In this document: positions 48,701-60,838 of the stretch, piece by piece
How positions within the stretch are numbered: position 1 is the first letter of the stretch
How the letters are laid out: each line of letters opens with the position of its first letter
Assembly: GCA_019022495.1 (NCBI GenBank)
Contig: JAFEKR010000029.1
Location: 372,001 to 436,000, forward strand
DNA: 64,000 bases
Reading direction: 5' to 3'
From: Epichloe hybrida
Lineage: Eukaryota; Ascomycota; Sordariomycetes; Hypocreales; Clavicipitaceae
Made by a program: the position numbers and the translations under genes
The notes under the pieces: generated by a model
What the model saw: only the letters and a program-made list of their open reading frames with translations
Database searches by the model: none
Told to the model about the DNA's origin: nothing

Positions 48701-49405
48701 ACCTTCCTTTTTGGCATTCAGTTTGACAAAAGCCTTTTCCTTTTGCCAGTCATTGAGAGATCCAACAGCCGTCACAGTAACAATGGCAACGCAAATGGCA
48801 ACACCCTCGACCCAGTCGACTGGTGGAGGAGCGCCGGGTACCTTCTTCAAGGCGAAAGTCTCGTAAGGACCTAGGGCGGGGGAAATAACAGCCGCGACGG
48901 TCAACAAGACGAGGACTTTGTCATTGTAGGCGTTCCACACGAATTTCCAGAGAGGTATGGGCTTCTTGGCCGGGAGGACATTGCGTTTGTACACACGTGT
49001 ACGGTCAGCAAAAGACTCCGAGGATGTGTAACTGTTCAGAGTGACGTTCTTATCAGAGGCAATGTCCAGGGATGACGAGTGGACCGCTTGGTCAAAGGAG
49101 ACCGTTTGTGGTACCGAGGTCTCGTCTATATTCAGACCAGAGGCAGTGTCTGTCTGCAACCCCTTCGCAATGCCTCGCAGTCCACCGAGGGCCTGAAAGA
49201 CAAGCAGTGATTTCGGATTGAGCAACTTGTTGAGCTGCCCTGGTGAAAAAGCGAATGGGTTTTTTTCCACGCGGAAATCATCTTCAGTGCCGGGATCTGG
49301 GCTCAACGCCGTGGCCAGGTCATCGCTGAAGCTGGCCGCTCGGCTGGTTGCCGCAGGCGTCAGAAAGGAATTGGAGGTGGCGCGCGATAGACTGCTGTTC
49401 GCCAT
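45798..49405 (-). pseudogene. Calcium-transporting P-type ATPase (type IIB, PMC1-like), disrupted in three places
   Basis: Relatives pump cytosolic Ca2+ into the vacuole or out of the cell. Recognisable exons: 48492-49405, 47978-48407, 46573-47892 and 45798-46450. Intact parts include the actuator region up to KCDESSATGE, the VAVPEGLPLAVTLALAFAT helix with the Ca-site Glu, the nucleotide domain (VHVKGASE-type, GLVVRMVTGDN, VAVTGDGTNDAPALKAADVG) and the C-terminal membrane helices. Three breaks: (1) at about 48535, TGE is followed one base later by NLDPFIISGAKVLEG in another frame, and roughly 20 residues usual after TGES are missing; (2) at 48017-48018 one base is missing just before NATTICSDKTGTL, which holds the phosphorylated Asp; (3) at about 46386-46393 the frame shifts after FQLTVTFVLF. 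Introns are normal (one branch site CTAAC). Either a decaying gene or clustered sequence errors. Confidence 0.8.
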
Positions 49406-50743
49406 GACTGTTGTTCTTGTTCCGGTTTATATTGGCCGTATCGTAATAATTGTATGACTGTACATCGACTGAAATACTTGACTTTGGTAGCCTTTGAAAC
49501 CGGGCACCAACGCACGCCGTAGTGGCCGTCTCCAAGGAGCGAGAAGAGGCGCCGGGTTAAGAGCAATCGTGATGAAGAAATGTGTGCATCTGATGTGATG
49601 ATGGACATGAATCTGTAAGCAGTGGTGCAAAGCGCTTGTTTCTCAAGGAATGGGAAGAATGAAGAAGCACCATTTCGAGGAAAAGGGGAAAAATGTCGAG
49701 AGTTTTTTTCATGCAAGTAAGTTGAGGTTGTCAACCAAGGCCCAGCCTCAGAGCATAGAAGGCAAAAAGGATGTCGTCGGCGTCGATGGCGCAGAAAGAG
49801 GCCGAGCCAGTCAACAGAGAAACTCGTCCTCTTTTCGTGACGAAGCCGAGGATTTCCTGGCGGCGCTGTCCTGCAACCAAGTTTGAAGTGACAAACGATG
49901 CTGTCATCCGGGGCAAAGAGGCGCGGAGAGAAACTCAAGGTGCACCACAGCTTGCAACAACCGCGACTGCTCTTGCCGCCCGTCGGTCCGTGATATTTCT
50001 TGAAAATAAAGGAGAGGCACAGAAGGTATCTGGAGCTGGAGTGAGCGGTCATGGTGCAGCCCACGAAAGGAAAGCGACGAAAGCCAACAGAAGACGTCTT
50101 GCCTGATCGGGAAGGTTCGCGACCTGTCAACCTGTCAACCTATTAACCTTGCACCTGTAGAACAAGTGTAACGGACTGTTCACCACTCCACCAGAAGAAG
50201 TGCATCGACCCCGCCAAGACTCCGCCAGCTGCAGCCATTAAGGCACTACTACTGCGAAACGGCAAAGAGTCGTGCAAATACTGGCACCGAGACGGCGAGA
50301 ACCCTTCTATACGACGAATCGCACTGATATACATCACTTGAGACATGGCTGCTCGTTCGACAGCGTTTGCTGATATGAGTTCTGTCGTTCCTGACAGGTG
50401 AATGGAAGGGACCTGTCCCTCTACCGCCCAGGAGAGATTTTGAGTCTCTTGCTGATGACATCATCGGTATTGACAAAGGAAACTTTGTCAGCTACATGGA
50501 ATAGTTTTGTGGCATGGCTACCTAGAGATCGAACTACGTGTTTGCAAGACCATTTTCACCCTTGGCGCAAGACTAAACGTAACCCAAAGGCAACATGAGT
50601 ATCAAGGCATGCCCCTACTGCGCAAACGATCTCGCGTAATCTACTAAAATTACACGCTTGGTCTGTGCGCCGGCGTCGCGTCTAGCTGCGGCGGTGCCAT
50701 GGCGATTCCCTCTATTGGCGTCGAGAGGAAGCAAAAGAAAAAA
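49406..50743. other. Intergenic region upstream of the calcium-ATPase locus
   Basis: About 1.3 kb between the ATPase start and the GH55 3' end. A 9-bp motif CCTGTCAAC is nearly repeated at 50120-50152. A 256-codon open frame on the minus strand overlaps the ATPase start but does not look like protein. No gene called. Confidence 0.5.
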
Positions 50744-53399
50744 CTACGTTGTGTAGCGGCCAATGTCTGAACCAGGGATCCAGCCACCGATAAATCCATC
50801 CTGTGCCAGGACTTCGGTGCCATCACCAAGGCGAAGAGCGACGCTGGTGTCCTTGGCACATAGCCCGTACGCCTGCAGGTTCTTGGGGGTCTCTGCGATA
50901 TAATGCATGTATTCTATGCGAAGAGAAAGATTGTCAGCAAAAGAAAAAGATACTCAAGCTTTTAGGTTTACGACGGAAGGGGGAACCTACTTTGGCACTC
51001 GTACGCTCCAGAGCACTTTTGGTATCCCGGGCCACTGAAAAAGGCCCAAGACGCAGACCCGTAGTAGATGATGTCGGAGCCGCCCTGGATGTAATTGGCA
51101 AGGCCCATGCGACATCGCTTGTCACCAGGACCACACCATGAGAAGTCTGGGTCTCCCCAGCCCTCGACATCGGCTGTCCAGGGCGCGGGCGGGACCTGTC
51201 TCGCGTTGTCGCCTTGGTCGTAGTTGGTCTCACTCTGGAGGAGGGTGACGACGACGTTGCTCGCGGAGCGGAGGTTGAGCTGGTAGAGCCACCAGTGTTC
51301 GCTGCCTAGGGCGTGCAGCCATGTGCCCTTTGTGGACTCGACGAGGGCGCCGCCCTTGGCTGCGATGCTGGAGCCGCCGTCGAATCCCTCTGCGATGTGA
51401 TCGGCGACCCAGTTCCAGACGTTCTCGACGTAGGCGGATGAGTCTTTGGCAAAGTGGAGGCCGAGGAAGGCGCCCTTGCATTGGGCGCTGGCGTCCTTGC
51501 ATGAGTCTGCCAGGGCGGGAGCGCCGAGGGTCCCGCCCACCGTCATGACCGAGTTCCAGAGCGCAACGTCGCCGGGCTTGCTGCCAGCGGCCTGGAACTG
51601 GACAATGATGGCGCCGGGGAGGACATCGGCGACGGTGAAGCGCATGTCCTGGATCTGGGCGGTGCCCACGTCACCTGGCTTGCCCACTTGCACAACGGGC
51701 TGGGGCTTTGAGCCATCTTTGAAGAACTTGCCTGCGCCGGAGATGGTGGACCAAGCTTCGCCGACGATGCGAGATCCGATGGGGATTAGAAGAGTAGACT
51801 CGACGCGGTAGTCTCCGAAGGGGAAGTATGCAATCTTGTTGTTGTCCGCAGCCAACTGGAGCACCTTGTTAAGGGAAGCGGCCTCGTCTGACTGACCATC
51901 GCCTCTGATGTCGTGACCACCGTTCTGGCTCGGGTCCTTGACGTTGATGAAGTCGGCAACCGGGTTGTCTGCGTATGTCGGGGCAGCCAACACGGGGATG
52001 CGGCCTCCTGGCGCGGCTGCTTCCGATCGAGCCTCGGCGGATTGGGTTGAGCCGTAGACGGGATGACGGCCGACCGTGTTGCCGAATGAGAAGTTCTTGA
52101 CGTGCTTGGACGAGCCGAGGGCCGTACCGCTCGGCAGTTGCACAATGTCGGAGTCAGTGTCCTTGGTCAAGTTGTCAATGACGATGGATGGGTACACGGA
52201 TGAATAAAATGTCACGCCTGAGTTGATGGACTTGGCGTCGATGACGCCGATGAAGGGGCTGCCGCCCGTGTTGCTGACCGCCATTCCCACCGTATCAAAA
52301 GTCGGCGCCAACAGACTGACGGTGTTGCCGCCGGTGATGAGGATGCCGACTGTATTTTGGAAAAAGTAAATACTCTTGTAGAGCGCTTGCTGATGCCCAT
52401 TGTGCCAAATGCCGTTCTGTATACATGGGTGGTCAGCGAGTCAAGTTCATGGACAAAATCATGGCCAGGAAGACACACGAACCAGTCCCCTTTCGACGCG
52501 CACATCAGCTAGTCCGAGTGTTGAGCCGCGTCCGAGCTTGATGCCAGTGTGGCCCTTGCCGTCGCGTGAGGAAGGCATGCGGATCTTTAGATTCTGAAGA
52601 TGGGCGACTTGGGCCACGCCCCAGTACAGGGCTGTAAAGGGTTGGCCTACCGTGACATGTCAGAAGAGAGGTTCTGATGGATTTATTGCCTTCATAAGAC
52701 GTAGTAGCGCGCATAGATGCATAGGGACATCTCACCTCCGTCGACAGAAGTGGTATCAAGAATCAAGTTCTTCAAGCCCACAGCAAATGACAGCTCACCC
52801 TTTTCGCCCGTGGCAGGATCTTGACCTGTATTGAGAGATACTTTAAGTTAGTGGCTTCTTCGCGACATAGTCGCAAGATTCTTGACTCCTGACCGTTTAT
52901 GAGAGTGTCACCGTCGAAGCCAGCAGCTGGTTTCAACACCGGGGGGTCGGTTGCATCGCCCATGAGGATCGTGTCTGTCCGCATATTGATGGTCTTGTAG
53001 ATGGTGTATGTGCCTGATGGGAGGTACACGACCTGCAACACAAGTCAATCATTGCCCACGTCGTTCTCCAAACGTGTGTAATGGATCCCATTTCCCACGT
53101 ACTCGAGGCTGAGATGCAAACCACTCTTTTTGTCGATTCCCATCACCAGCCGAGTCAATGGCCTCCTGGATGCTGCTACCATCGCCGGACTTGACAGCCT
53201 GAAATACAGAGTATGATGCGGCGTTCTCAACATAGGGAGCATATCCCCGGGGTGCGCCAGAATGGTCCATCTGGGCGTACCAGAAACCACTTGCTCTGGC
53301 TTCCACACTGCTCTGTTCGAGTGGTGAGGCCGAGACAGAGGCCGAGGCCAAGGCCAAGGCCAAGACGGCGATCGCGCTCTCCAATAACATGAGCATCAT
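50744..53399 (-). CDS. Exo-beta-1,3-glucanase, glycoside hydrolase family 55, secreted
   Basis: Six exons (53103-53399, 52894-53032, 52736-52825, 52483-52646, 50991-52416, 50744-50913) give 761 residues, as in fungal GH55 enzymes. A signal peptide is visible (MMLMLLESAIAVLALALASASVSA). The family has two right-handed beta-helix (pectate-lyase-like) domains. The first shows SGFWYAQMDHSGAPRGYAP, VVYLPSGTYTIYKTINMRTD and GLNGIWHNGHQQALYKSI; the second begins about PVADFINVKDPSQNGGHDI with GDGQSDEAASLNKVLQLAA and YFPFGDYRVESTLLIPIGS. Further on are GWGDPDFSWCGPGDKRCRMG and, in the last exon, YMHYIAETPKNLQAYG. Every exon junction restores a conserved run. It should cleave laminarin-type beta-1,3-glucan from chain ends, in wall remodelling or attack on other fungi. 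Confidence 0.92.
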
Positions 53400-54005
53400 G
53401 AGAAACTACGGGCTCTATCGCGGAAGAGCAATGCGCAAGTGAGGAAAGGAAAGGAAAGGTGTGATAGTAAGCAGTAAGCATGCGTGATTCCCCCATCAGC
53501 ACCAAGCAGGGCGTGCTAAACCTTTTTGGATACGAACTTTCGAGATCCAATGCAAAAAGTCTGGTGGATGTGACTCGACAAGCGGGCTGGAATGGATTCG
53601 CTCGCGTGCGGGACGCTCAGGCACCAGGCACAGCCTTCGCATTGGTGCAAGAATTAATGCTTGTCACCCCAATGCCTGCATCTGTCCTCCCATCCCGAGC
53701 CAGAGTTAAAAAGGGACAGACAAGTGCCAGTGTCTTACATAGATTTTGCTTCTCGCGCCAGCGCCACCCACAGACGCGTGTCATTGTCTGGGTTCTGAAC
53801 TTCTGATTTACTGTACTAACTTTTAGCCATGTCAGCGCTAGCGTTGGCCCTCGGGCTTCGATGAGTCGGACGGAGATTCTAGTGCACATTGGGTGGGCAA
53901 TCGAGGGATTGGGATTGCCGAGACGCCATTTACGGAGCGCAGCCTCATGGCAAGGGTGTGAAAAGGCGAGAGTTCACACAATCTGATCATGCCCCATCTC
54001 CTTAT
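53400..54005. promoter_or_regulatory. Upstream region of the GH55 gene
   Basis: About 600 bp of normal base composition between the GH55 start and the LTR element. Contains a GGAAA repeat (about 53436-53459). No gene. The composition changes abruptly to AT-rich inside the adjoining LTR. Confidence 0.45.
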
Positions 54006-54010
54006 GTAAG
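54006..54010. repeat. Left 5-bp target-site duplication (GTAAG)
   Basis: GTAAG directly precedes the left LTR and is matched by GTAAG at 59417-59421 directly after the right LTR, as expected for integrase-mediated insertion. Confidence 0.85.
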
Positions 54011-54230
54011 TGTCAGGTAGGGGTGTAGATGGATGATGAAAAGTGTTCGATTTGATTAATCAGAGGTGCAGACGACAGCTGACTTTTGTACCTAAAGGGT
54101 ACACAGTGCGCTATAGTAATAACTAGTCTACGGAGGTACTTCTAATACATTCATCTCCACTGATATCTTATCCTAGTTAATACATACCCCTCGCCTACAT
54201 ATCTAATACTTTAGGGAGCTCTTTCTAATA
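54011..54230. repeat. Left LTR (220 bp) of the copia-type element
   Basis: Begins TGTCAGGTAGGGG and ends CTCTTTCTAATA. It aligns without gaps to the right LTR (59197-59416); the differences I could see are C/T or G/A transitions. The usual terminal CA reads TA here, a C-to-T change. Confidence 0.9.
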
Positions 54231-57200
54231 TACCCCCTATAGCTAAGATATCTATTAAAGCTAATATTCTAAGGTATAGGAAGAGATTATAAATAATCTC
54301 TAGTATTGTAATTAGATAGGAATCTCCCTTATGCTAATTCTATAGTAGAAGTCCCTATGTATTTAACCTAATAGAGGCTTTGTAAAGCTATCTATAGGTA
54401 TCTTAGAGGTCTTTATTTAATTTACCTTAATATTACCTATTATACACTACTCTTAAATCTATATCTAATTTATATTAAGGTGCTTAAGGCTAGTTTAAAG
54501 CCTTCCTTTTATATATTTAGTAATCTAGATTATTTACTTATTATTATACTAGATAATTAAGAGTGGCGGCATGTATACATTAATATTATAAAGTAGCTTA
54601 CTAAGAGAAATATACTCTTTTACACTATAATTCAGGGTAAAGAGCTTTACTTCTATGCTTAAAGTTATTATATAATATTACCTTCTAGACTTCTAATTAA
54701 TTATAGCGCTATATATAATAAAGATATAGCCTTATATTAACTTCTAAGTCTTAGGATTATTACTAAGTAAGGCATCTATACTAGAAAACAATATATTAAA
54801 GCTATCTACACCTAAATATCACAAGCAAAGCTTCTTTGTGTTCTAAGCGTATAATAGAGCGCCCTATACTAGCTTAATATGCTTTACTAATGGATTTATT
54901 ATAAAAGAGGCTAGCTTTAAAGCTATAAATGCTATATTAGGTCTTCTAATAATATAAAGGTACACTAAAGAGCTTATAATTACTCTATAGTAGCTAATTT
55001 CTTTATCTAAAGCTTTATTATTATTTAGGTAAATTATAGCTATTAGGAGAGGAGCTATAATTAAGCTCTTTAACTTATTATTAATAATGTTAGGAATAAA
55101 CTTCTAAGTAATCTTTTAAATATATAATTCCTATAATAACTATATCTCTTTAGTTTCGTGATTTCTAATAATTTTAATACCTAGGAACCACTTTAATTTA
55201 CCTTAGTCCTTAATATCTAAGCTATTTATTAATTACTTATATAATTCTTTAAATTCTGCTTTAGATTCGTTAGGGTAAAGCACTATAATATTATCTACGT
55301 AGAAAAATAGAATAAAATCATCCTTTATAAAGATATATAAGTCTTCTTTCCCTTAGATAAAGCTAAGCTCTAAAAGGAATCTCTTTAAATAAAGAAACTA
55401 TTATTAGGGAGCTTCCTATAGCCTATATAATGCTCTAATTATTTTCTAGAGATAACCTTTTGTGTTTATACCCTCTAGGGGCTTATAGAAGATAGGTTCT
55501 TTAAGTTTTACATATAGGAAGGCATTCTGAATATTATATTATTAAGTATTAAGATTATTAGTATAATAAACCATAAGTAGTATTTATAGAGATTAAGAAG
55601 TAAGCGTTATAGTGTAGTTATTAAGGTTATCCTTTAGTTATTAATTACCTTATACTACTATTTAAGCCTTAAACTCTATAACTATACTCTTTTTATTAGT
55701 TTTATATTTAAAAACCTAGCTAAGGTTAATAATTTCCTTATACTTATTAGGATTAATTAGTTCCTTAGGTATATTCTCCTAGTAGTTTAAGGATAGAAGC
55801 TTTAAAAGCTCCTTTGTAATTACTTCCTTCTAGTAGTTATAATATAGTAATGCTATTACCTAGTAATAATAGGCAGGTTCTAGAGGTATATCTTTAATAT
55901 GTAAATTATGCTAAGTTCCTTAGAGTGCTATAGAGAAAGCAGAAGAAAACTATGCTTACCTAGCTTTCCTTAAATCCTTTTATTAATATTTTCTAGTTAT
56001 AATGTTATTTAGATTAATACTATTATTACGTAGACCGCGATTCTCTATAGTTTTACTACTCTTAGTAGTAATTTCGCTAGTCTCTATGGTAGTCTCCGTG
56101 TGTTTAGCTATTATATTACTTATAAATTTATTAATCTTATAAAATAGCGTATTATTACCTTATACCTAAAGCTTTATGTTCTCTATAGTAACTAGTGCCT
56201 TATAAGAAGAGTTAGGAGGGGTTAAAAGAGCACTAATATAGCCGCTTTCTTGCCTTAATATATAAGGTAGTATTTCTGCTTTAAACTAATTATTTTCTTA
56301 CTCTATAACTAAGGGCTAAAAGTTATAATTCTTCTCTTCTAAGTCTATTCCTATAAGGTCTTAACTAATTTCTTTATTAAGGTCTTTAGCTTTAAGCTCT
56401 TTAAGTAGCGTAATTATTAATATCTTCTCTATCTAGGCTAATTTAATCTCTTCTTCTAGTTTAAAGAATAAAGCCTTATTAAACTATACACATACTAATA
56501 TAATAACCTTATAATTACGAAGGGTTAGAACCTAGATAATATACTAAGATTTACCCTTATAACCTATAAGGTATTTAATATAAGCTTTCTACTCTAACTA
56601 AGGGATTAAGTTATTTGATTTAATATGCTCTAGGGCTTTTGTTATTATAGGAAACGCTTTATATCCATAGGCTTAGAGGTGTGAAATTAAGGGCTTTTAG
56701 ATCTCTAATATTTATGAATAGGTAGGGACGGTTTTCCTAGCCTAATTCCACTAAAGTTTGTACAGTATAATCCATTTCCTATGATGCTTAAAAGGCATTT
56801 AATTTAATAGATAAACCGCTATATTAAAGATCTTATTATTAAGTTCTAATAGGAATCTAGCCTCTAGACTTAACGTATAGGCCTTTTACTTAACCATGCC
56901 CCTAGATCTCTTTACCTTACTATTCTAACTAGGTATTAAGGGAGCTAAATTATAGACTACGATACCTATAAGGGCTATCTTATCCTTTATATTCTCTATA
57001 AAGAGGGCCTTTTTAATATCGCTATATAAGAATCATAGCTAAACCCTAAATTAAGTGCTTAGAAATACCGCTATTATATAGAAGCTATTACGAATCCTAT
57101 CCTTTGATTTAAATAAGTAGAAGAATCGCATTAAGGTTGTGAGGTATGTAAAAACACACTAATACCTATTACCATTCTAATAAGGAGAGTTATAGTACTC

Positions 57201-59196
57201 CAGATTAACTAAAAGCCCGTAACCTAGTCCTTAAGGAAGACCTTTAGGTGTAACCTGTAATCTCTAGCGCTTAGCTTTGCCTATAACATAGATCTTACAC
57301 TCTGTAAGCTTAGGTCCTATTAATTTGACACCTAAAGTCATGTTTATAAGCTCTAAAAAAGCCCTTTTGCCTAGATAACCACTTCTATAATACTAGAGAT
57401 CTATATCTTCTCTTGTAGGTAGCCTAGGAGCTTTGCTTAATATAGCGTTAGCCTCTTTTGGGTCTTCTAATAGCCTTAAAAGCATATAAAGCTTGTTGAT
57501 ATTATATACCCTAGCTATAGGCTGATTTTCTTTGTAAAGAAATCCCTTCTTTTAATTCTAGAAGATGCCTGCCTTTATTATAATTATTACTAATACTAGA
57601 TTAACGTGGAATTTAGGAATAAATAAAGCTAACTCTAATATAATAGTTCTCGCTCTTTATAATATAGAATCTATAATGGATATGCTTATAGGCCCTTAAC
57701 CTGAAGCCACATAGATTATGCTACTAGCCTTAACCTTTGTTATTATATCCTTATTGAATTTAGATTGTTTAAACTATTAGATGTTATTAAAGATATGAAC
57801 ATTTGCTCTAGAGTTATAGAGGACTATGTTCCTTCTTAATTCTAAGTTATTCCTAGTGTTTAATGAATTCGCGCTTTCCTTTAATAATTCCACGTGTTTA
57901 AAGCGTATAAATAATAATATATTAGCTAACTTTTTGCCTAGAGTAACAGCTACTAAGTTATTTATAGGGTTTTACGAAGGTATAATAATCTTATTACTTT
58001 TCTTATCTAGCTTCTAATTTATAGCCTTTAATTTCTCCTATAGGTTAGCCTTAAGATACTTCTTAATATTCTCTTTAGAGTTCTTCCTAACTTCCTAGTT
58101 CTTTAGAGTAGCTTCTAGCTTATAAAGAGCCTTAAACAAATTATAGGATTCCTACCACTTTAAGGCATTCTTTATGTTATAATTCGTATATCTAGGGCAC
58201 TTAGGCCTCTCTAGCTTTATTAAATCATTTGATCTATTACTTATAAGAGTATTAGCAGTCTTTAGTTCCTTTAGCGGGGCCTTATAGTCCCTTTTAAACT
58301 TAGCGATAGCTTTAATTAAGCTTGTTTTCGTCCCTTTATTAAGCAGGTTATTCCACTTCTTCTAAAATAACTTATATTTACTTTAAAGAGGCGTAATGAA
58401 CTTATATAGTATTATCTCTTTAGTCTATTAGGTCCCTAGGTCTAGATAATTTCTCTAAAGTACTTTAATTATTATAGCCCACTTATACTAATTACGGGTA
58501 CCTTTAGCTTATAAATAATTATTTAAATAGTTCTCTATAAGGATTAGTATTTTCTTTATATTTAGCTTATACTACTTATAAAGAAGCAAGAGTATCCTTT
58601 AGATATAATATTAAATAGACTCCTTCTCCTTAACCTTAGTGTTAAAGTCTAGGGAATCTTAAATATTCTTTAAAAGGGTCTTATAAATATATTCCCTAAT
58701 CTTTGGTATTTATTTAGCTAGATTATAATACTTTGTAAGCTTAAATTAAAGCTCCTTATATTTAAAATTAAAGCAATCCTTTGTATCTTTATATACTAGC
58801 TTCTAATCCTTAAGAGCATTAGGGTTATTCTCCGTAATCTCTAGTCTCTAACCCCTCTATAGGTACGTAGGTATTATAGGTTCTTTAAGTAATTTAACCT
58901 TATTTAGGTTAATATACTCCTAGACCCTATAGGATTCTATATAATTCTTAATCTATATAAACTACTTAATCTAGTCCTTCTCTAATAATAATACCATATT
59001 TAGAGTTTCTTTAGATATATTAAAGGGGAACACACTATATAAGGGAAGCGTAAGATATGTTAATTAACTGTTAATTAATATAATAAGGGCGTTTATCTCG
59101 TAATATTAGCAAGCGTTAATTTAATTAATCTAACGGAGCTTAATAACCTTAAAGATAATAATAAATTTAGCAATAGAAGCCACCTAGGCTCATAAC

Positions 59197-59416
59197 TGTT
59201 AGGTAGGGGTGTAGATAGATAATAAAAAGTGTTCGATTTGATTAATTAGAGGTGTAGACGACAGCTGACTTTTGTACCTAAAGGGTACATAGTACGCTAT
59301 AGTAATAACTAGTCTACGGAGGTACTTCTAATATATTCATCTCTACCAATGTCTTATCCTAGTCAATGCGCGCCCCTCGCCCACACATCCAATGCTTCAG
59401 GGAGCTCTTCCTAACA
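59197..59416. repeat. Right LTR (220 bp) of the copia-type element
   Basis: Begins TGTTAGGTAGGGG and ends CTCTTCCTAACA, so the TG...CA termini are intact on its outer end. Its inner two-thirds is mutated relative to the left LTR, while its outer third is better preserved. Confidence 0.9.
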
Positions 59417-59850
59417 GTAAGAGGTCATACACCTTGTGAAGTCACGTTGACTAGGGTCCGTGTGTATCCAATTAGATGTAAGTAAACTAGAGATATAAAT
59501 AATTTGCGGGTCCCGCAGACCCACAAGATATAGCCTCTACGTAAGGAGATAGTACATACGAATCCGTACATACGGATTAATCCGTAAAGACCTAAGTATC
59601 CTAGGAATATCCATGTGCATATGGGTACATAATCCATGATATACACACATTGATGATGGGCTAGTTGGCAGAAGCGTTATTCATTACCCGCCATCATATT
59701 CGCTCAGTTGTTCACGTAACATACATGTAGCATTGCGCTGCAACATGGCGTGATTACACCCCAGTAACATGATGACAGTATGACGTCTCGTCACATTTGT
59801 CAAATTTGCCGACTTGCCCCTCTTTGAGTTCTTGACGCTGTCCCTTGGAG
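59417..59850. other. Non-mutated flank between the retroelement and the dehydrogenase gene
   Basis: Begins with the right GTAAG target duplication (59417-59421). Base composition returns to near normal. A palindromic cluster of TCCGTA/TACGGA motifs lies at 59563-59586. No gene. Confidence 0.55.
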
Positions 59851-60838
59851 CTACTTGCCTGCTGCGATGGTATACCCTCCATCCACGACAAGTGTGTCGC
59901 CGTTGAGATACTGGTTGCAACTGGCGAACAAAATGGCCGAAGCCATGTCCTCATCCTTCCCCGGTCGAGCAGCCGGCACTTTGCCTTCAAAGTCTTCCTT
60001 GGGCAGCCCGCTCTTCTGTGCGTCGTCGCTCTCACCAGCCGTCATTTCACTGGGGAACACTCCGGGCGCAATGCCGTTGATGCGAATCTTGAGCCCAGCC
60101 GATGCAATTTCCGAGGAGAGCATGCGTGTCAGATGAACAGCTGCCGCCTTGGAAGAATTGTAGTCGAAATGCCGCTGAGCCGTCTTCACCAGCCCCGAGA
60201 TGGATGTGATGTTGATGACGGTTCCTGACCAACCCTGGTGTCGCTCCGACGATGCCTGGAGAAGAGGCAGGAAAGCTGCCGTGGTGAAGTACACTGCCGC
60301 AACATTAGTGCGGTATAAATCGGTCCACGTGTCGAAAGATGAATCATTGAACAGAGTCGACTGCAAGGCCTTGGCCGACTTTGCCTCGGCATCGAAGGTC
60401 CTTCCGCCAGAAATGCCCGCATTGTTGACGAGGATGCAGAGACATTTCTCCCGAGATTCGATTTCTTTGAGCAGAGACTGTATGCCCTCCTTGGACGTGA
60501 CGTCTGCCTGCAGTGGTATTACTTGCTCAGAATTGCCCTTGAAGTGCTTAGATACGACTTGGTCGAGCTTTTCCTTGGTTCTCCCAGTGATGTAGACCTT
60601 GGCACCGTTCGCCGCCAGGACTTGTGTTGCCATCAGACCGATGCCTGAACCACCACCTACGATTTAGGTCGTCAGCTGCTCGGCATTGACTTGGCTAAGA
60701 GTCCGGGCGTGTATTCAACCAAAGTAGGCCATGCCCTCCCTCCACGCTTCAAGGAAGAATTGACGAACCGGTGACCAGAGCCACTCTCCCCTTGAGATTG
60801 AAGAGAGTTTCTCTTGTTAATGCTTCCGTGCTAGCCAT
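59851..60838 (-). CDS. Short-chain dehydrogenase/reductase (classical SDR)
   Basis: Two exons (60769-60838 and 59851-60656) give 291 residues. The start MASTEALTRETLFNLKGRVALVTG leads into the cofactor motif GGGSGIG, split by the intron (GTTCGT donor, CGTAG acceptor). Then come AANGAKVYITGRT, LVNNAGISGG (NNAG), the catalytic Ser in NITSISG, and Tyr/Lys as Y-N-S-S-K in HFDYNSSKAAAVHLTRMLSS. The C-terminus has INGIAPGVFPSEMTAGE and NGDTLVVDGGYTIAAGK. Arg in the TGRT loop suggests NADPH preference. Substrate unknown; relatives act on many ketones and sugars and occur in secondary-metabolite clusters. No companion gene is present: it stands alone between two RIP-mutated retroelements, yet its own frame and composition are intact. 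Confidence 0.88.

Larger units (their letters stand above)
54011..59416 (-). mobile_element. Ty1/copia-type LTR retrotransposon, complete in outline, RIP-mutated and inactive
   Basis: A 5,406-bp element with 220-bp LTRs and a 5-bp target duplication. The interior is very AT-rich with stops in every frame; no open frame over 63 codons remains. Coding remnants read on the minus strand: a reverse transcriptase box at 55290-55301 reads FYVDNIIV, where active copies have YVDD, explained by one G-to-A change. A degraded Cys-containing motif (ERPKCPR) near 58,180-58,210 is a candidate gag zinc knuckle. The gag side (right) to RT side (left) order fits copia polarity on the minus strand. The mutation pattern is that expected of repeat-induced point mutation. 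Confidence 0.85.

Noticed and set aside
49360..50130. 256-codon minus-strand frame next to the calcium-ATPase start
   Set aside because: It overlaps the ATPase start in another frame, is rich in Cys/Ser/Arg without any domain, and is not protein-like.
57826..58017. 63-codon frame inside the retroelement
   Set aside because: A chance frame in RIP-mutated DNA on the non-coding strand of the element.
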